DNA from: Longilinea sp964536805
Lineage (GTDB): Bacteria > Chloroflexota > Anaerolineae > Anaerolineales > Anaerolineaceae
Length of the DNA: 14,187 bases
Assembly (NCBI GenBank): GCA_964536805.1
Contig: CAZHYQ010000039.1
Span: 1 to 14,187 of the forward strand
Direction: 5' to 3'
The stretch's first letter is position 1; each line of letters starts with the position of its first letter. Under the pieces are notes generated by a model that did not search any database, had not been told where the DNA came from, and saw only the letters and a list, made by a program, of their open reading frames with translations. Below are positions 6,233-13,697 of the stretch, one piece after another. The position numbers were made by a program, and so were the translations under genes.

Positions 6233-8593
6233 TTAAAGCCTGAAGTCCAATACCTGTTCTTTTCCGTCATCCTCCAGCTCGATGGTCAGCAGATGGTAGC
6301 GGATCTCATACAAACCAGCCGTGTGCCCCAGGTGGCTGTATTCAGGCACGCCGTGCAGGCGCAGCACCAGCTTGCGCTGTAGCGGCTGCCAGCTTCCCTG
6401 GCGCGCCCCGATGGTCAGGCGCAGCAGCCCGGTGGTGCGCTCCATGCGCAGTTGGCGCAGACTGTAGGCGCCCTGGCGGTAATCCAGGCTGTGACCGTCA
6501 TCTTCGTAGAGGTCCAGGGCGCCGTCGCCGGGGTACAACTCCAGCGTCAATGGGTTGCAGGGCTGTTCGCCGCTGTAATTCATCTCCGGGCCCAGCGGCA
6601 GGATCGTTCCGCCGCGCAAATAGAGCGGCATTTTCTCCAGCGGCGTTTCCGCCAGGATGTGCCGGCCGCCCAGCAGGACGTCGCCGCTATCCCAGGCGTA
6701 CCATTCGCCCTCCGGCAGGTAAACGCTGCGGGCGCGCACGCCCGGCCGGAGCACCGGTGCCGCCATGAGGAACTCGCCGAGCAGGAATTGATCGTACAGG
6801 TGCGCGCTTTGCGGGTCGTCGGGATAGTGGTAGAGCAGCGGGCGCATCACCGGCTCGCCGCGCTGGCTGGCATTCCAGAACAGTGAATAAAGGTACGGCA
6901 GCAGGCGGTAGCGCAATCGCAGCGCCGTCCGGGCGATTTCCTCCACCTCTGGACCAAAATTCCAGGGCTCGTTTGGTTTAAAGCCCATGCAGGAATGCGA
7001 GCGGCAGAATGGAAACAGCGCCCCGGCTTGAATCCAGCGGGCATACAATTCCGGGCTGGCGTTGCCGGTAAAACCGCCGATATCCACGCCCACAAACGGC
7101 ACGCCGGAAAGGCCCATATTCAGCAATTGCGGCAGCGCCATTTCCAGGTGTTCCCAGGAGGAATGGTTGTCGCCCATCCAGGAAGCCGTCCAGCGTTGGA
7201 TGCCGGCATAACCGGAGCGGCACAACACAAAAGGCCGCTCGCCGCCCAGGTCGCGCTCCAGCCCTTCATAGCTGGCCTGTGCCATTTGCAGACCGTATAG
7301 ATTATGCACCTCGGCGTGCGTGGTCCGTTCGCCCGGACCGCCCTGCCTGGCATCCAGGGGCAGCGTGCCTGTTTCGCCGCCGCCCTGGCTGAAAGGCTTG
7401 GAGAAAACCGCCGGCTCGTTCATATCGTTCCAGATGCCAGCCACGCCGGTTTTAACCAGCACCTGCTGCTGGTCGCCCCACCAGGCGCGCACATCCGCGC
7501 GCGCAAAATCCGGCCAGACCGATTCATCCGGCCAGACGTAGGCATGCAGCTCCTCGCCTTCAAAGGAGCGCACGAAGGCGTCCTTCTTTTGTCCGGTTTT
7601 GTAAACCACGTAATCCGGGTCCACTTTGACGCCGGCATCGATGATGGGCACCACGCGCACGCCGCGCGCCTTGAGTTTGCGCACCAGCCCGGCCGGATCC
7701 GGGAAGGTCTGGTGGTTCCAGCTGAAATCGCGGTATCCGTCCATGTAGTCAATGTCGAGGTGCACCGCGTCCAGCGGAATCTGCTTGCGGCGAAACTCGG
7801 CCACCAGGTCGGTCACCTGCTGCGCGCTGGCGTAGCTCCAGCGGCTCTGGTGATAGCCCAGCGACCACAGCGGCGGCATGGGCATCCGGCCGGCCAGCGC
7901 GCTGAAAGCCGCCACCGCCGCGGCAGGCGTTTCACCGCATACCACGTAAAGGTCCAACTCGCCGCCCTCGGCGCGTAAAGCCAGTTCGCCGGGTTGGGTC
8001 AGGTCGAACTCGGAGCGAAAGGTGTTGTGGAAGAAGAGGCCCCAGGCCAGGCCGGGCCGCAGCGCCAGCACGAAGGGGATGGCAATATACAACGCATCGA
8101 TGTCCGGGTTGTGCATGCGGGCGGGGTCGGTTGCCCAGTTGGTCATGCGGCTGCCGCTCTTTTCGAGCAGGCCGGTGCGTTCGCCAAAGCCGTAAAAATG
8201 CTCTGCGGGTTCCGTGGCCAGGTGTGCCGAAAGCGGACCAGCCACCTGCCATTCGGGCAGTTCGTTCAGGACGCAAAAACGTTCGTCCGCAAATTCAAAA
8301 TGCAGTCCGCCGCCGCGCTGGTAGATCATTTTCAAGTCGCCCATCTCAAACCGGATGGTTTGCGCGTCCTCGCGAAGCGCCAGCAGCGGGGTGGCAAAAT
8401 CGTCGTCCGGCGCCACCACATCCCACGAGCGGCGCGGTGCAAACTGGCCGCCGGGCGCCAGGCGCACGCGCGCCGTGTTCTGGCCCAGCGCAGAGATGCG
8501 CAGGTTCGCCTTTTCGAAGATCAGTTCCAGGTCGCGCCCACCCTGCCAGAAACGCAGCAGCGGGCCGGTGGTGATGGTGGTCGATTGTGTCAT
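6233..8593 (-). CDS. GH31 alpha-glucosidase / alpha-xylosidase-like glycoside hydrolase
   Basis: A 786-residue glycoside hydrolase family 31 enzyme. There is an N-terminal beta-sandwich (about 10-230), a catalytic (beta/alpha)8 barrel (about 240-570) and C-terminal beta domains. The nucleophile is Asp390 in GIWNDMNEPAVF, the acid/base Asp475 in WMGDNHSSW, and the barrel signature HLDIDYMDGYRDF precedes them. GVPFVGVDIGGF follows, as in retaining alpha-glucosidases. No signal peptide is present, so it likely acts in the cytosol on imported maltose- or isomaltose-type oligosaccharides; exact specificity is open. I start it at the ATG at 8593, which has GAGGAAAG just upstream; the frame extends 14 codons further to 8635, but those codons have no supporting ribosome site. 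No transporter or LacI-type regulator gene is in view. Confidence 0.93.
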   Translation of the reverse strand: MTQSTTITTGPLLRFWQGGRDLELIFEKANLRISALGQNTARVRLAPGGQFAPRRSWDVVAPDDDFATPLLALREDAQTIRFEMGDLKMIYQRGGGLHFEFADERFCVLNELPEWQVAGPLSAHLATEPAEHFYGFGERTGLLEKSGSRMTNWATDPARMHNPDIDALYIAIPFVLALRPGLAWGLFFHNTFRSEFDLTQPGELALRAEGGELDLYVVCGETPAAAVAAFSALAGRMPMPPLWSLGYHQSRWSYASAQQVTDLVAEFRRKQIPLDAVHLDIDYMDGYRDFSWNHQTFPDPAGLVRKLKARGVRVVPIIDAGVKVDPDYVVYKTGQKKDAFVRSFEGEELHAYVWPDESVWPDFARADVRAWWGDQQQVLVKTGVAGIWNDMNEPAVFSKPFSQGGGETGTLPLDARQGGPGERTTHAEVHNLYGLQMAQASYEGLERDLGGERPFVLCRSGYAGIQRWTASWMGDNHSSWEHLEMALPQLLNMGLSGVPFVGVDIGGFTGNASPELYARWIQAGALFPFCRSHSCMGFKPNEPWNFGPEVEEIARTALRLRYRLLPYLYSLFWNASQRGEPVMRPLLYHYPDDPQSAHLYDQFLLGEFLMAAPVLRPGVRARSVYLPEGEWYAWDSGDVLLGGRHILAETPLEKMPLYLRGGTILPLGPEMNYSGEQPCNPLTLELYPGDGALDLYEDDGHSLDYRQGAYSLRQLRMERTTGLLRLTIGARQGSWQPLQRKLVLRLHGVPEYSHLGHTAGLYEIRYHLLTIELEDDGKEQVLDFRL

Positions 8594-8625
8594 GCTTTCC
8601 TCGCGGAATTGGATGGGATGCTTTG

Positions 8626-8631
8626 ATTCTA
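8626..8631 (-). promoter_or_regulatory. Candidate -10 box (TAGAAT) for the GH31 gene
   Basis: TAGAAT on the minus strand, five of six to consensus, 33 bases before the chosen start codon. No clear -35 at the right distance. Its position inside the longer version of the frame supports the shorter start at 8593. Confidence 0.35.
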
Positions 8632-8730
8632 TCACCGGAGCAAGAGTCGATGGTTCGCAAGATTGTTAAGATTCAGTTGTTTTTCCGGATGGCATGCGGG
8701 CCGGATTCAACCCGGAGGGAAACGAATTGG

Positions 8731-8788
8731 ATAGCACCCACAGCATGGATTAATGCTATGATGATTCTATATCGCGACAAAAATTGTC
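8731..8788. promoter_or_regulatory. Inverted repeats and -10 box upstream of the membrane-protein cassette
   Basis: Three signals lie in the 241-bp divergent gap. ATAGCA (8731-8736) is mirrored by TGCTAT (8754-8759). TATGAT at 8757-8762 is a five-of-six -10 box for the plus strand. GACAA-AAA-TTGTC at 8776-8788 is a perfect 5-bp-arm palindrome, about 50 bases before the ATG at 8835. They look like an operator region, but no regulator is known and the arms are short. Confidence 0.3.
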
Positions 8789-8834
8789 ATCGTTTATCCG
8801 GGAATAGTCTGGGATTGCAGATTGGGGATGCAAT

Positions 8835-9728
8835 ATGAATCTACAGGAGGTCCTTCAAACGGCCTTGACGGTGGCGGTCATGCTGGCAACCGCCGCGATT
8901 CCGTTGATCCTGATCTGGCGGCGTAAAACCCCGGGCGGCGGATTTTTTCGGCTGTGCGCGCTGGCTGTGCTCCTGATGGCAGCCGCCATCTGGCTTGCAA
9001 ATCAAAACCCTGACCTCAACAATCTTCCAGGTTGGCAGAATGCCCTGGTTCTCTGGCTGGCCTTCGACCTGGCGCCAACCCTGGCGGTGCTGTGCACAGC
9101 GCGCCTGATCAGCCTGCCCGACGGCTTGCCGCGCACGCTGCTGAACTTCCTGCTCGCCGCCCTGCTGGCGGCGATGCTGGGCGTGCAGATGTTTTTTGCC
9201 AGCCTGTGGGACGTGTCCACGGACGGTCTCGACGGCCCTTACCTGACCATGATCGTATACCTGGCTGTGCTGCTTTCAACCCTGGCGATGCTCTTCCAGG
9301 CCAAAGGCGCGCGCAAGGCACTGGCGCTGGTAGTCCTGATTGGCGTTCCGCTGCTCATGTCCTCCTCCATCCGCCTGGCAGGCTACGGGTTGGCGCGCGA
9401 ATGGGGGCGCATGCCCGCCATCCTGACGGAACGAGGCGCGGCCAGCATTCAGCATGCCATTTTGCGTTATCACGAGCGCGAGGGCAGCTACCCGGCCCGC
9501 CTGGGCGACCTGACCCCGCGCGAGCTGCTCATCCTGCCGCGCCAGTATATTCTGCCCGGCCGGGGATGGTGTTACGCCGGCGGTTCAAACGGTTACCGCC
9601 TGGGTTATGTTTACCGCGCGTTGTTTTCATCGCCGCAGTCGGTGAAGATAGCGGCCGAGGCCGGCAGGCCGCCCGCAGAGGCATGGAATTGCCCGCTGCA
9701 GGGGGTAAACAATGGCCTGGTTCCGTGA
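8835..9728 (+). CDS. Polytopic membrane protein with pseudopilin-like C-terminal region
   Basis: A 297-residue protein that I cannot assign to a named family. About six hydrophobic segments fill the first 185 residues (roughly 9-28, 37-55, 68-91, 101-124, 136-154, 161-180). The last 110 residues are soluble. There, ASIQHAILRYHEREGSYP followed by a proline- and leucine-rich stretch and SNGYRLGYVYRA (252-263) recalls the C-terminal part of type II secretion/type IV pseudopilins (an IxxY-x-G-x-YP helix end and a Y-x-L-x-Y strand), but no prepilin cleavage site is present. Two cysteines (246, 286) could form a disulfide if this part is outside. Its 3' end overlaps the next gene by 17 bases. GGGGAT about 6 bases upstream is a modest ribosome site. 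Confidence 0.7.
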   Translation: MNLQEVLQTALTVAVMLATAAIPLILIWRRKTPGGGFFRLCALAVLLMAAAIWLANQNPDLNNLPGWQNALVLWLAFDLAPTLAVLCTARLISLPDGLPRTLLNFLLAALLAAMLGVQMFFASLWDVSTDGLDGPYLTMIVYLAVLLSTLAMLFQAKGARKALALVVLIGVPLLMSSSIRLAGYGLAREWGRMPAILTERGAASIQHAILRYHEREGSYPARLGDLTPRELLILPRQYILPGRGWCYAGGSNGYRLGYVYRALFSSPQSVKIAAEAGRPPAEAWNCPLQGVNNGLVP

Positions 9729-10275
9729 ACACCGGTCGGCCATGCGCCTGTGCGTGCTGGCACTGTTGATCATCGCGCTGCTGGGACCCTGGGCTTACGA
9801 CGCTGTCATGGTCCCGGATGAGTACGCCTGCGGCCCGTCGCTGGTGCGCCTTGGCCCCGGCTTCTGCGGCGACCCGATGACCGGCTGGTTTGTTATTGGC
9901 TCATACGGCCTCAATTTTTTCAGCGTGCTGTGGGCGCTGATCAGCGGAGCGCGTCCCTTCGCTGAGGCCGGCCGGGAATTGCTGACGGCGTTAGCCTTTC
10001 TGCCGCTGCTGCCGGTACTAAGCTCTGTGCTGCTCATCGCCCGGGGCGGGAAGCGCAGCTTCCAGGTGTTTCACTGGATCGCACTGGGGCTGTTGGCCAG
10101 TCTGATGGTCTGGTTCATTAGAGCGGAAGTGCCATCCGTCATCAGCCTGCGCACCTGGGGCCCCTGGCTGTACCTGGCCACCCTTGCGCTTGGCATCATC
10201 GGCGAGGGCTGGTTGCTGGTTTCGCGTTCGCGGTTCCGCGAAAGGGGTGAAAATGAACTGGTTGAAATCTCATAA
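9712..10275 (+). CDS. Membrane protein of unknown family, copy 1 of a tandem pair
   Basis: A 187-residue protein with about five hydrophobic segments (11-28, 60-78, 92-110, 119-136, 150-170). After the first segment an exposed loop contains ACGPSLVRLGPGFCGDPMTG with Cys40 and Cys52. The start overlaps the upstream gene by 17 bases and has AGGGGG about 6 bases ahead, so the genes are co-transcribed. It aligns with the next protein without a gap over the first 80 residues: LLGPWAYD at 23-30, cysteines at 40 and 52, and a Leu-Ile-Ser-Gly at 76-79. I do not recognise a domain or motif that gives a function. Confidence 0.75.
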   Translation: MAWFREHRSAMRLCVLALLIIALLGPWAYDAVMVPDEYACGPSLVRLGPGFCGDPMTGWFVIGSYGLNFFSVLWALISGARPFAEAGRELLTALAFLPLLPVLSSVLLIARGGKRSFQVFHWIALGLLASLMVWFIRAEVPSVISLRTWGPWLYLATLALGIIGEGWLLVSRSRFRERGENELVEIS

Positions 10276-10780
10276 ACGCATCTGGCGGACCGCCATCCTG
10301 GCGGTGTTGATCGTGGCAGTGTTGGGGCCGTGGGCCTTCGACCTATTGAGCGTACCGGCTGAAAATGCGTGCCAGCCGCCGACCGTTCGCATCGACAGCC
10401 AATTCTGCGGCATTCCCGTGTCAGGGCTGACGGCTGTTTTTAACACGGTACCGCAAGGCTTTGCCTTTTTGTCGGCGCTGGTCACGGGCAATCTGAATGC
10501 CGCCCGCCTTGGTAACGCATGGCTGACGCTGTTGTTCTGGCTGCCGCTGCTGGCCTTGCTCAGCCTGGTACTGTTGGTAATTTGGCCAAAATTGCGCGGT
10601 TGGCTGGTATTTCACCTGGCCATTCTGGCGCTGACCGCGGTTGCGGCCGCCGTGTATACGTCCTTCATCCCGGCTGACCGGATCGGGATTGTGTGGGGAC
10701 TGTGGCTCTTCCTGGCCGCATCCCTGGCCGCCCTGGCGTTGGAGCTTTCCAGCCTGGCTGGCAAGCAAAAGACGGCCTGA
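10253..10780 (+). CDS. Membrane protein of unknown family, copy 2 of a tandem pair
   Basis: A 175-residue paralogue of the preceding protein, with four to five hydrophobic segments (12-28, 60-78, 90-111, 117-136, 144-166). It has VLGPWAFD at 23-30 and cysteines at exactly the same positions (40 and 52) in ACQPPTVRIDSQFCGIPVSG. The ATG at 10253 is chosen because AAAGGGG stands about 5 bases upstream and the product then aligns end to end with copy 1; the frame is open back to 10184 but without similarity. It overlaps copy 1 by 23 bases. A strong terminator follows at 10847. Function unknown; the paired extracytoplasmic cysteines suggest a disulfide-stapled loop. Confidence 0.78.
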   Translation: MNWLKSHKRIWRTAILAVLIVAVLGPWAFDLLSVPAENACQPPTVRIDSQFCGIPVSGLTAVFNTVPQGFAFLSALVTGNLNAARLGNAWLTLLFWLPLLALLSLVLLVIWPKLRGWLVFHLAILALTAVAAAVYTSFIPADRIGIVWGLWLFLAASLAALALELSSLAGKQKTA

Positions 10781-10846
10781 GGACCCCATTGGGTGCAGAG
10801 GAAACCCTGCCCACGCGGCTCGCCGGGCTGGGCGGGGATTACACTT

Positions 10847-10879
10847 TGACCTCCGTGCTGGCACGGGTCATTCTTTTTT
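10847..10879 (+). terminator. Intrinsic terminator of the membrane-protein cassette
   Basis: TGAC-ct-CCGTG-ctgg-CACGG-g-TCA forms a hairpin, followed by TTCTTTTTT on the plus strand. It closes the 8835-10780 operon. Its distal arm and T run overlap the last codons of the convergent gene that ends at 10868. Confidence 0.78.
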
Positions 10880-11248
10880 CGCCTGCGCCCGTTTTGCCGG
10901 GCTGCCGCTATCCATCTCCAGGTGGAAGCGGTGCATAAAGCGGTGCAGGATCGGGGCGAACAACACGCCGGCGGCCAGTAGAAATACCAGGCCCGAATAG
11001 AGCGCGTACAGGCCGGCAAACAGCTTGCCGCCCTCGGTATGAATCGGGTTGACCGGCCCCATGCCGCCCAGGATCATGGCCGCGTTCAGAAACGCATCCA
11101 TCCAGGCCAATCCCTCCAGGAAGTGATACCCGACCATGCCAATGGCGACCGACCCGAGGACGATCAGGAGAGCCGCGCCGCCAAAACGGCCAACCCGCCG
11201 CAGATAGGCGGAACGCGGAAGCAATGGCTCACGATGGTGTTCGAACAT
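10868..11248 (-). CDS. Small two-TM protein resembling a potassium-channel pore module with a degenerate filter
   Basis: A 126-residue protein with two strong membrane helices (about 22-42 and 76-99) flanking an amphipathic stretch, WMDAFLNAAMILGGMGPVNP (49-68), at the place of a pore helix and selectivity filter. The layout resembles the 2-TM ion-channel fold (Ion_trans_2), and the second helix runs into a basic HRFMHRFHLE segment. A true filter would read T-V-G-Y-G-D; here the corresponding segment is I-L-G-G-M-G-P-V, so potassium selectivity is doubtful. I chose the ATG at 11248, with GAGGA 5 bases upstream; a GTG four codons earlier lacks such a site. It lies 52 bases downstream of the GT-C-like gene on the same strand, so the two may form an operon. 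Confidence 0.7.
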   Translation of the reverse strand: MFEHHREPLLPRSAYLRRVGRFGGAALLIVLGSVAIGMVGYHFLEGLAWMDAFLNAAMILGGMGPVNPIHTEGGKLFAGLYALYSGLVFLLAAGVLFAPILHRFMHRFHLEMDSGSPAKRAQAKKE

Positions 11249-11300
11249 GGCATTCCTCACCTTTCAAATGGACCGATCCGGTTTTCCAACATCGGGCTGG

Positions 11301-12434
11301 CTAATGCACCGCCATGAATCCTTCACCAAACGCCAGCAGGAACAACCACAACTGACTGTACATTAACGCCCGCCGCGAGGACTCCAACGCGCCAAAGTCG
11401 ACAGCAGCCACCACCAGGCCGATGGTAATGCGCACCAACCCGGGCAGGTTGAGCACATTGGAAGCCGGCAGAAACGGGAAAATCAGCGCGTTCAACAACA
11501 GCATCCACACCCCCGGCCCAAAACGGCCCTGCCAGAGCGCCCGCAGGCTGGCGATGATGGCCGCCGCGGAGGGCAGCAGCGCGATCAGCAGGACGACCAG
11601 CGATAGCAGCACGAACAGGCGCAAGTCGGCGGAGGGATGGCCCCACCAGCCGCGGTATGGGATGAGTTCAAAGCCAGATGCCTGGGCGCCGCCGGACTGC
11701 AGCCCCCATGCCCCCAACCACAGGCGCAGGGCGACCTGCCATAAGGCAAACGGCAGCAGCGCTGCCATCCCCCAGGCGGCCGCGCGCAGGCGGCTGCCGC
11801 GCATGAACAGCGCAATCGCGCAGCCGGCGGCAAACAAAAGCGTCAATTCGCGCGTCAGCGTCGCCAGGGCAAACAGCGGCAGGCTGCGCCACAGTTTGCC
11901 GCGCTCAAAATAGAGCACGCCCCACTGCACCAGCGCGAAAGCCAGCGGTTCGGTCAGGTCCAGCCGCAGCGCAAGCAGCATGCCGGCAAACGCGCCGTAG
12001 GCCAACCCGTACCAGCGCGAAAACCCGTGCGCTGTCAGGATCTTTTCGGTTGCCAGCGTACCCAGGGCCAGGCTGGCCAGGTTGATCAAAATCAGCATCC
12101 AGGGGATGGCGGCCGCACTGCCCAGAGCCAGCACGCGCGCCAGCAGCGGGTAAAGAATACGCTGGTAGCGGTAGGCTGGCACATCCAGGTAGGGCGCCGC
12201 CCCGGCCGGGTTTTGCGCGATCTGGTAGGCGAACTGGCCGTCATAGCCGGCTTCCAGGCTGCCGTGCTGCGGATCGTACTGTTTGCCAATTAACACGAAC
12301 GCCATCGGATCCCAGGCATGCTGCGCCAGCGTCAAGCCGCAATACAGGCTGGTTAACGCCAGGATAAACAGCCACGGACGCAGCCAGGCTGGAGTACGGA
12401 TGGACCGGATTTGTTCCAAAAACCTCGTTTTCAT
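11301..12434 (-). CDS. Polytopic membrane protein, GT-C glycosyltransferase-like
   Basis: A 377-residue protein with about nine to ten hydrophobic segments. The large first outer loop carries GYDGQFAYQIAQNP (63-76) and AYRYQRILYP (87-96). Further conserved-looking polar motifs are DLTEPLA (159-165) and LTRELT (193-198), located at membrane borders. This combination is what I associate with a family of GT-C-superfamily-like membrane proteins that may use lipid-linked sugars outside the membrane; Asp65 would be the candidate catalytic acid. That is family recollection, and the donor and acceptor are unknown. The start at 12434 has no clear Shine-Dalgarno sequence; the next possible starts would cut into the first helix, so it is kept. 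No other polysaccharide gene is adjacent. Confidence 0.75.
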   Translation of the reverse strand: MKTRFLEQIRSIRTPAWLRPWLFILALTSLYCGLTLAQHAWDPMAFVLIGKQYDPQHGSLEAGYDGQFAYQIAQNPAGAAPYLDVPAYRYQRILYPLLARVLALGSAAAIPWMLILINLASLALGTLATEKILTAHGFSRWYGLAYGAFAGMLLALRLDLTEPLAFALVQWGVLYFERGKLWRSLPLFALATLTRELTLLFAAGCAIALFMRGSRLRAAAWGMAALLPFALWQVALRLWLGAWGLQSGGAQASGFELIPYRGWWGHPSADLRLFVLLSLVVLLIALLPSAAAIIASLRALWQGRFGPGVWMLLLNALIFPFLPASNVLNLPGLVRITIGLVVAAVDFGALESSRRALMYSQLWLFLLAFGEGFMAVH

Positions 12435-12581
12435 GCGGCGGATTGGGTTTCTGCTTTACAGGCCTGGTTGGGTGAATAAAACCATTGATCAGTTGGAATG
12501 CTTTCTATGTTAAATCGGCGGCGGTGAAAGCACAAGCCCAAAAGCGGCGCAAGATTAGCATCGGATTGGCAATTTGAGGGG

Positions 12582-12613
12582 AAAAACAAAACACCGCCAT
12601 TTCTGGCGGCGTT
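12582..12613 (-). terminator. Intrinsic terminator of the secreted-protein pair
   Basis: On the minus strand an AACGCCGCCA/TGGCGGTGTT hairpin (one mismatch, 4-base loop GAAA) is followed by TTTGTTTTTC. It lies 28 bases after the stop codon of the downstream secreted protein. Confidence 0.78.
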
Positions 12614-12640
12614 CCATCTCCCGCTGGCCGGAGCCTGGGT

Positions 12641-13138
12641 CTATTTGCGGATGAGCGGTACGTAGGTTTTGCCGTCGTAAGCCGGGCAGAATATGGTGCT
12701 CGAGTTAAAGGCCGATGTGCCGTCGATCATGTAAGCGTTGGCCACCAGGGAATAGGAAAGTCCGTAATCGGGCCGCCCGCCGGCGTTCGGCCGGCCGCAC
12801 TTCACCTTCAGGCCGCCTGGCAGCATGTCGTATGTGAGGGAGGCACTCGATTCGAAGAAGCCCGTCGCGATGGCCCGCAGTTTTCCGTTCACCAGCACCT
12901 CAACCCGCGAAAAACTCGTATCACTGCCGGATGCATACAGACTTGCAAATTGAATCGAGCAGGTACCGCTGGCTGGCAGCGCCTGGACGCAGACCGGGTT
13001 GCTCATGGTGAGCGAAATGGAAGCCGCCGGCGCCGGTGCCGCCTGAACGGGCTCGCCGCGCAGTTGTACCAGCAGCAGCAAGCCCAGGATTACCACAAAC
13101 AGAGTCCGGATTCGCATCTTCAGTTCGCTGCGCTTCAT
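12641..13138 (-). CDS. Secreted four-cysteine protein, copy 2 of a tandem pair, with a C-terminal YVPLIRK tail
   Basis: A 165-residue protein with a signal peptide (basic MKRSELKMRIR, hydrophobic 12-26, likely cleavage after VQA at about 33). The mature part contains TMSNPVC (44-50), a second Cys at 60, NGKLRAIATGFFESS (84-98), YDMLPGGLKVKCGRPNAGG (103-121, Cys114) and Cys151 in FCPAYDG. It is clearly a paralogue of the upstream protein with the same cysteine spacing pattern. The family is not known to me; short alternating hydrophobic strands suggest a beta-sandwich. It ends in K-T-Y-V-P-L-I-R-K, a kind of tail I associate with exported Chloroflexota proteins. The start at 13138 overlaps the upstream stop as ATGA, so translation is probably coupled; an internal ATG at 13117 is the alternative. 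Confidence 0.78.
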   Translation of the reverse strand: MKRSELKMRIRTLFVVILGLLLLVQLRGEPVQAAPAPAASISLTMSNPVCVQALPASGTCSIQFASLYASGSDTSFSRVEVLVNGKLRAIATGFFESSASLTYDMLPGGLKVKCGRPNAGGRPDYGLSYSLVANAYMIDGTSAFNSSTIFCPAYDGKTYVPLIRK

Positions 13139-13662
13139 GGGTTGAAAGCCGGGCATTTTACCAGGGACGAATTGAGAATCTGCCAGTTATCGGTAACATC
13201 ATAGGCACCCAACCCAACGATATAGCCTTTGCCGTACAGGGTGCCATAGCCGCCTTCGTTAGGCAGGCCGCAGGCTACTTTCATCCCGCCGGGTACCATA
13301 TCGTAGTTGTAGTAGATGCTGCTTTCAAAAAAGGTGCTGGCGCGGTAACGCAGTTTGCCGTCAATGGTCACCAGTGCGTATGACAGGGTATTTCCAACAC
13401 CGTTATCATTGGCCTGCCAGTAACGGATGTTGATGTAGCACTGGTTGGCGTTTGGATCGGGCTGGTAGCAATAGGGGTTGGACATGGGCAGCGACGTGAT
13501 GGTGTTGGGCACCTGGTCATTCACGCTGCGGCTGTCATCCCCCCGGGTTTCGCTCACGGGTGCATCCGGGCTTGAATCCTGGGCAGAAACGCGCTGCCCG
13601 GCCACTGCCACCCAGCCCAATACGATCAGAATCACGATTGCGGCGATCAAGGATTTGCGCAT
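13135..13662 (-). CDS. Secreted four-cysteine protein, copy 1 of a tandem pair
   Basis: A 175-residue exported protein: MRKSLIAAIVILIVLGWVAV is a typical signal peptide with cleavage probably after VSA (about 27). An acidic, disordered-looking linker (28-55) follows, then the domain shared with copy 2: LPMSNPYC (58-65), Cys75, DGKLRYRASTFFESS (101-115), YDMVPGGMKVACGLPNEGG (120-138, Cys131) and Cys170 near the end. Cysteine intervals are 10, 56 and 39 residues, against 10, 54 and 37 in copy 2. It lacks the YVPLIRK tail. The ATG at 13662 is preceded by AGAGGGA at good spacing; the frame is open 11 codons further without support. Function unknown; likely binds or caps something outside the cell, but that is speculation. 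Confidence 0.78.
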   Translation of the reverse strand: MRKSLIAAIVILIVLGWVAVAGQRVSAQDSSPDAPVSETRGDDSRSVNDQVPNTITSLPMSNPYCYQPDPNANQCYINIRYWQANDNGVGNTLSYALVTIDGKLRYRASTFFESSIYYNYDMVPGGMKVACGLPNEGGYGTLYGKGYIVGLGAYDVTDNWQILNSSLVKCPAFNP

Positions 13663-13697
13663 TTTCCCTCTTTTTGTTGGCTGCTGAATATACAAAT

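Noticed and set aside
7304..7978. Plus-strand frame of 224 codons inside the GH31 gene
   Set aside because: Antisense shadow of a gene with all catalytic motifs; no ribosome site or promoter.
8587..8838. Possible 83-codon gene in the gap before the membrane cassette
   Set aside because: It overlaps the GH31 start, has no ribosome site, and its translation has no conserved or membrane pattern.
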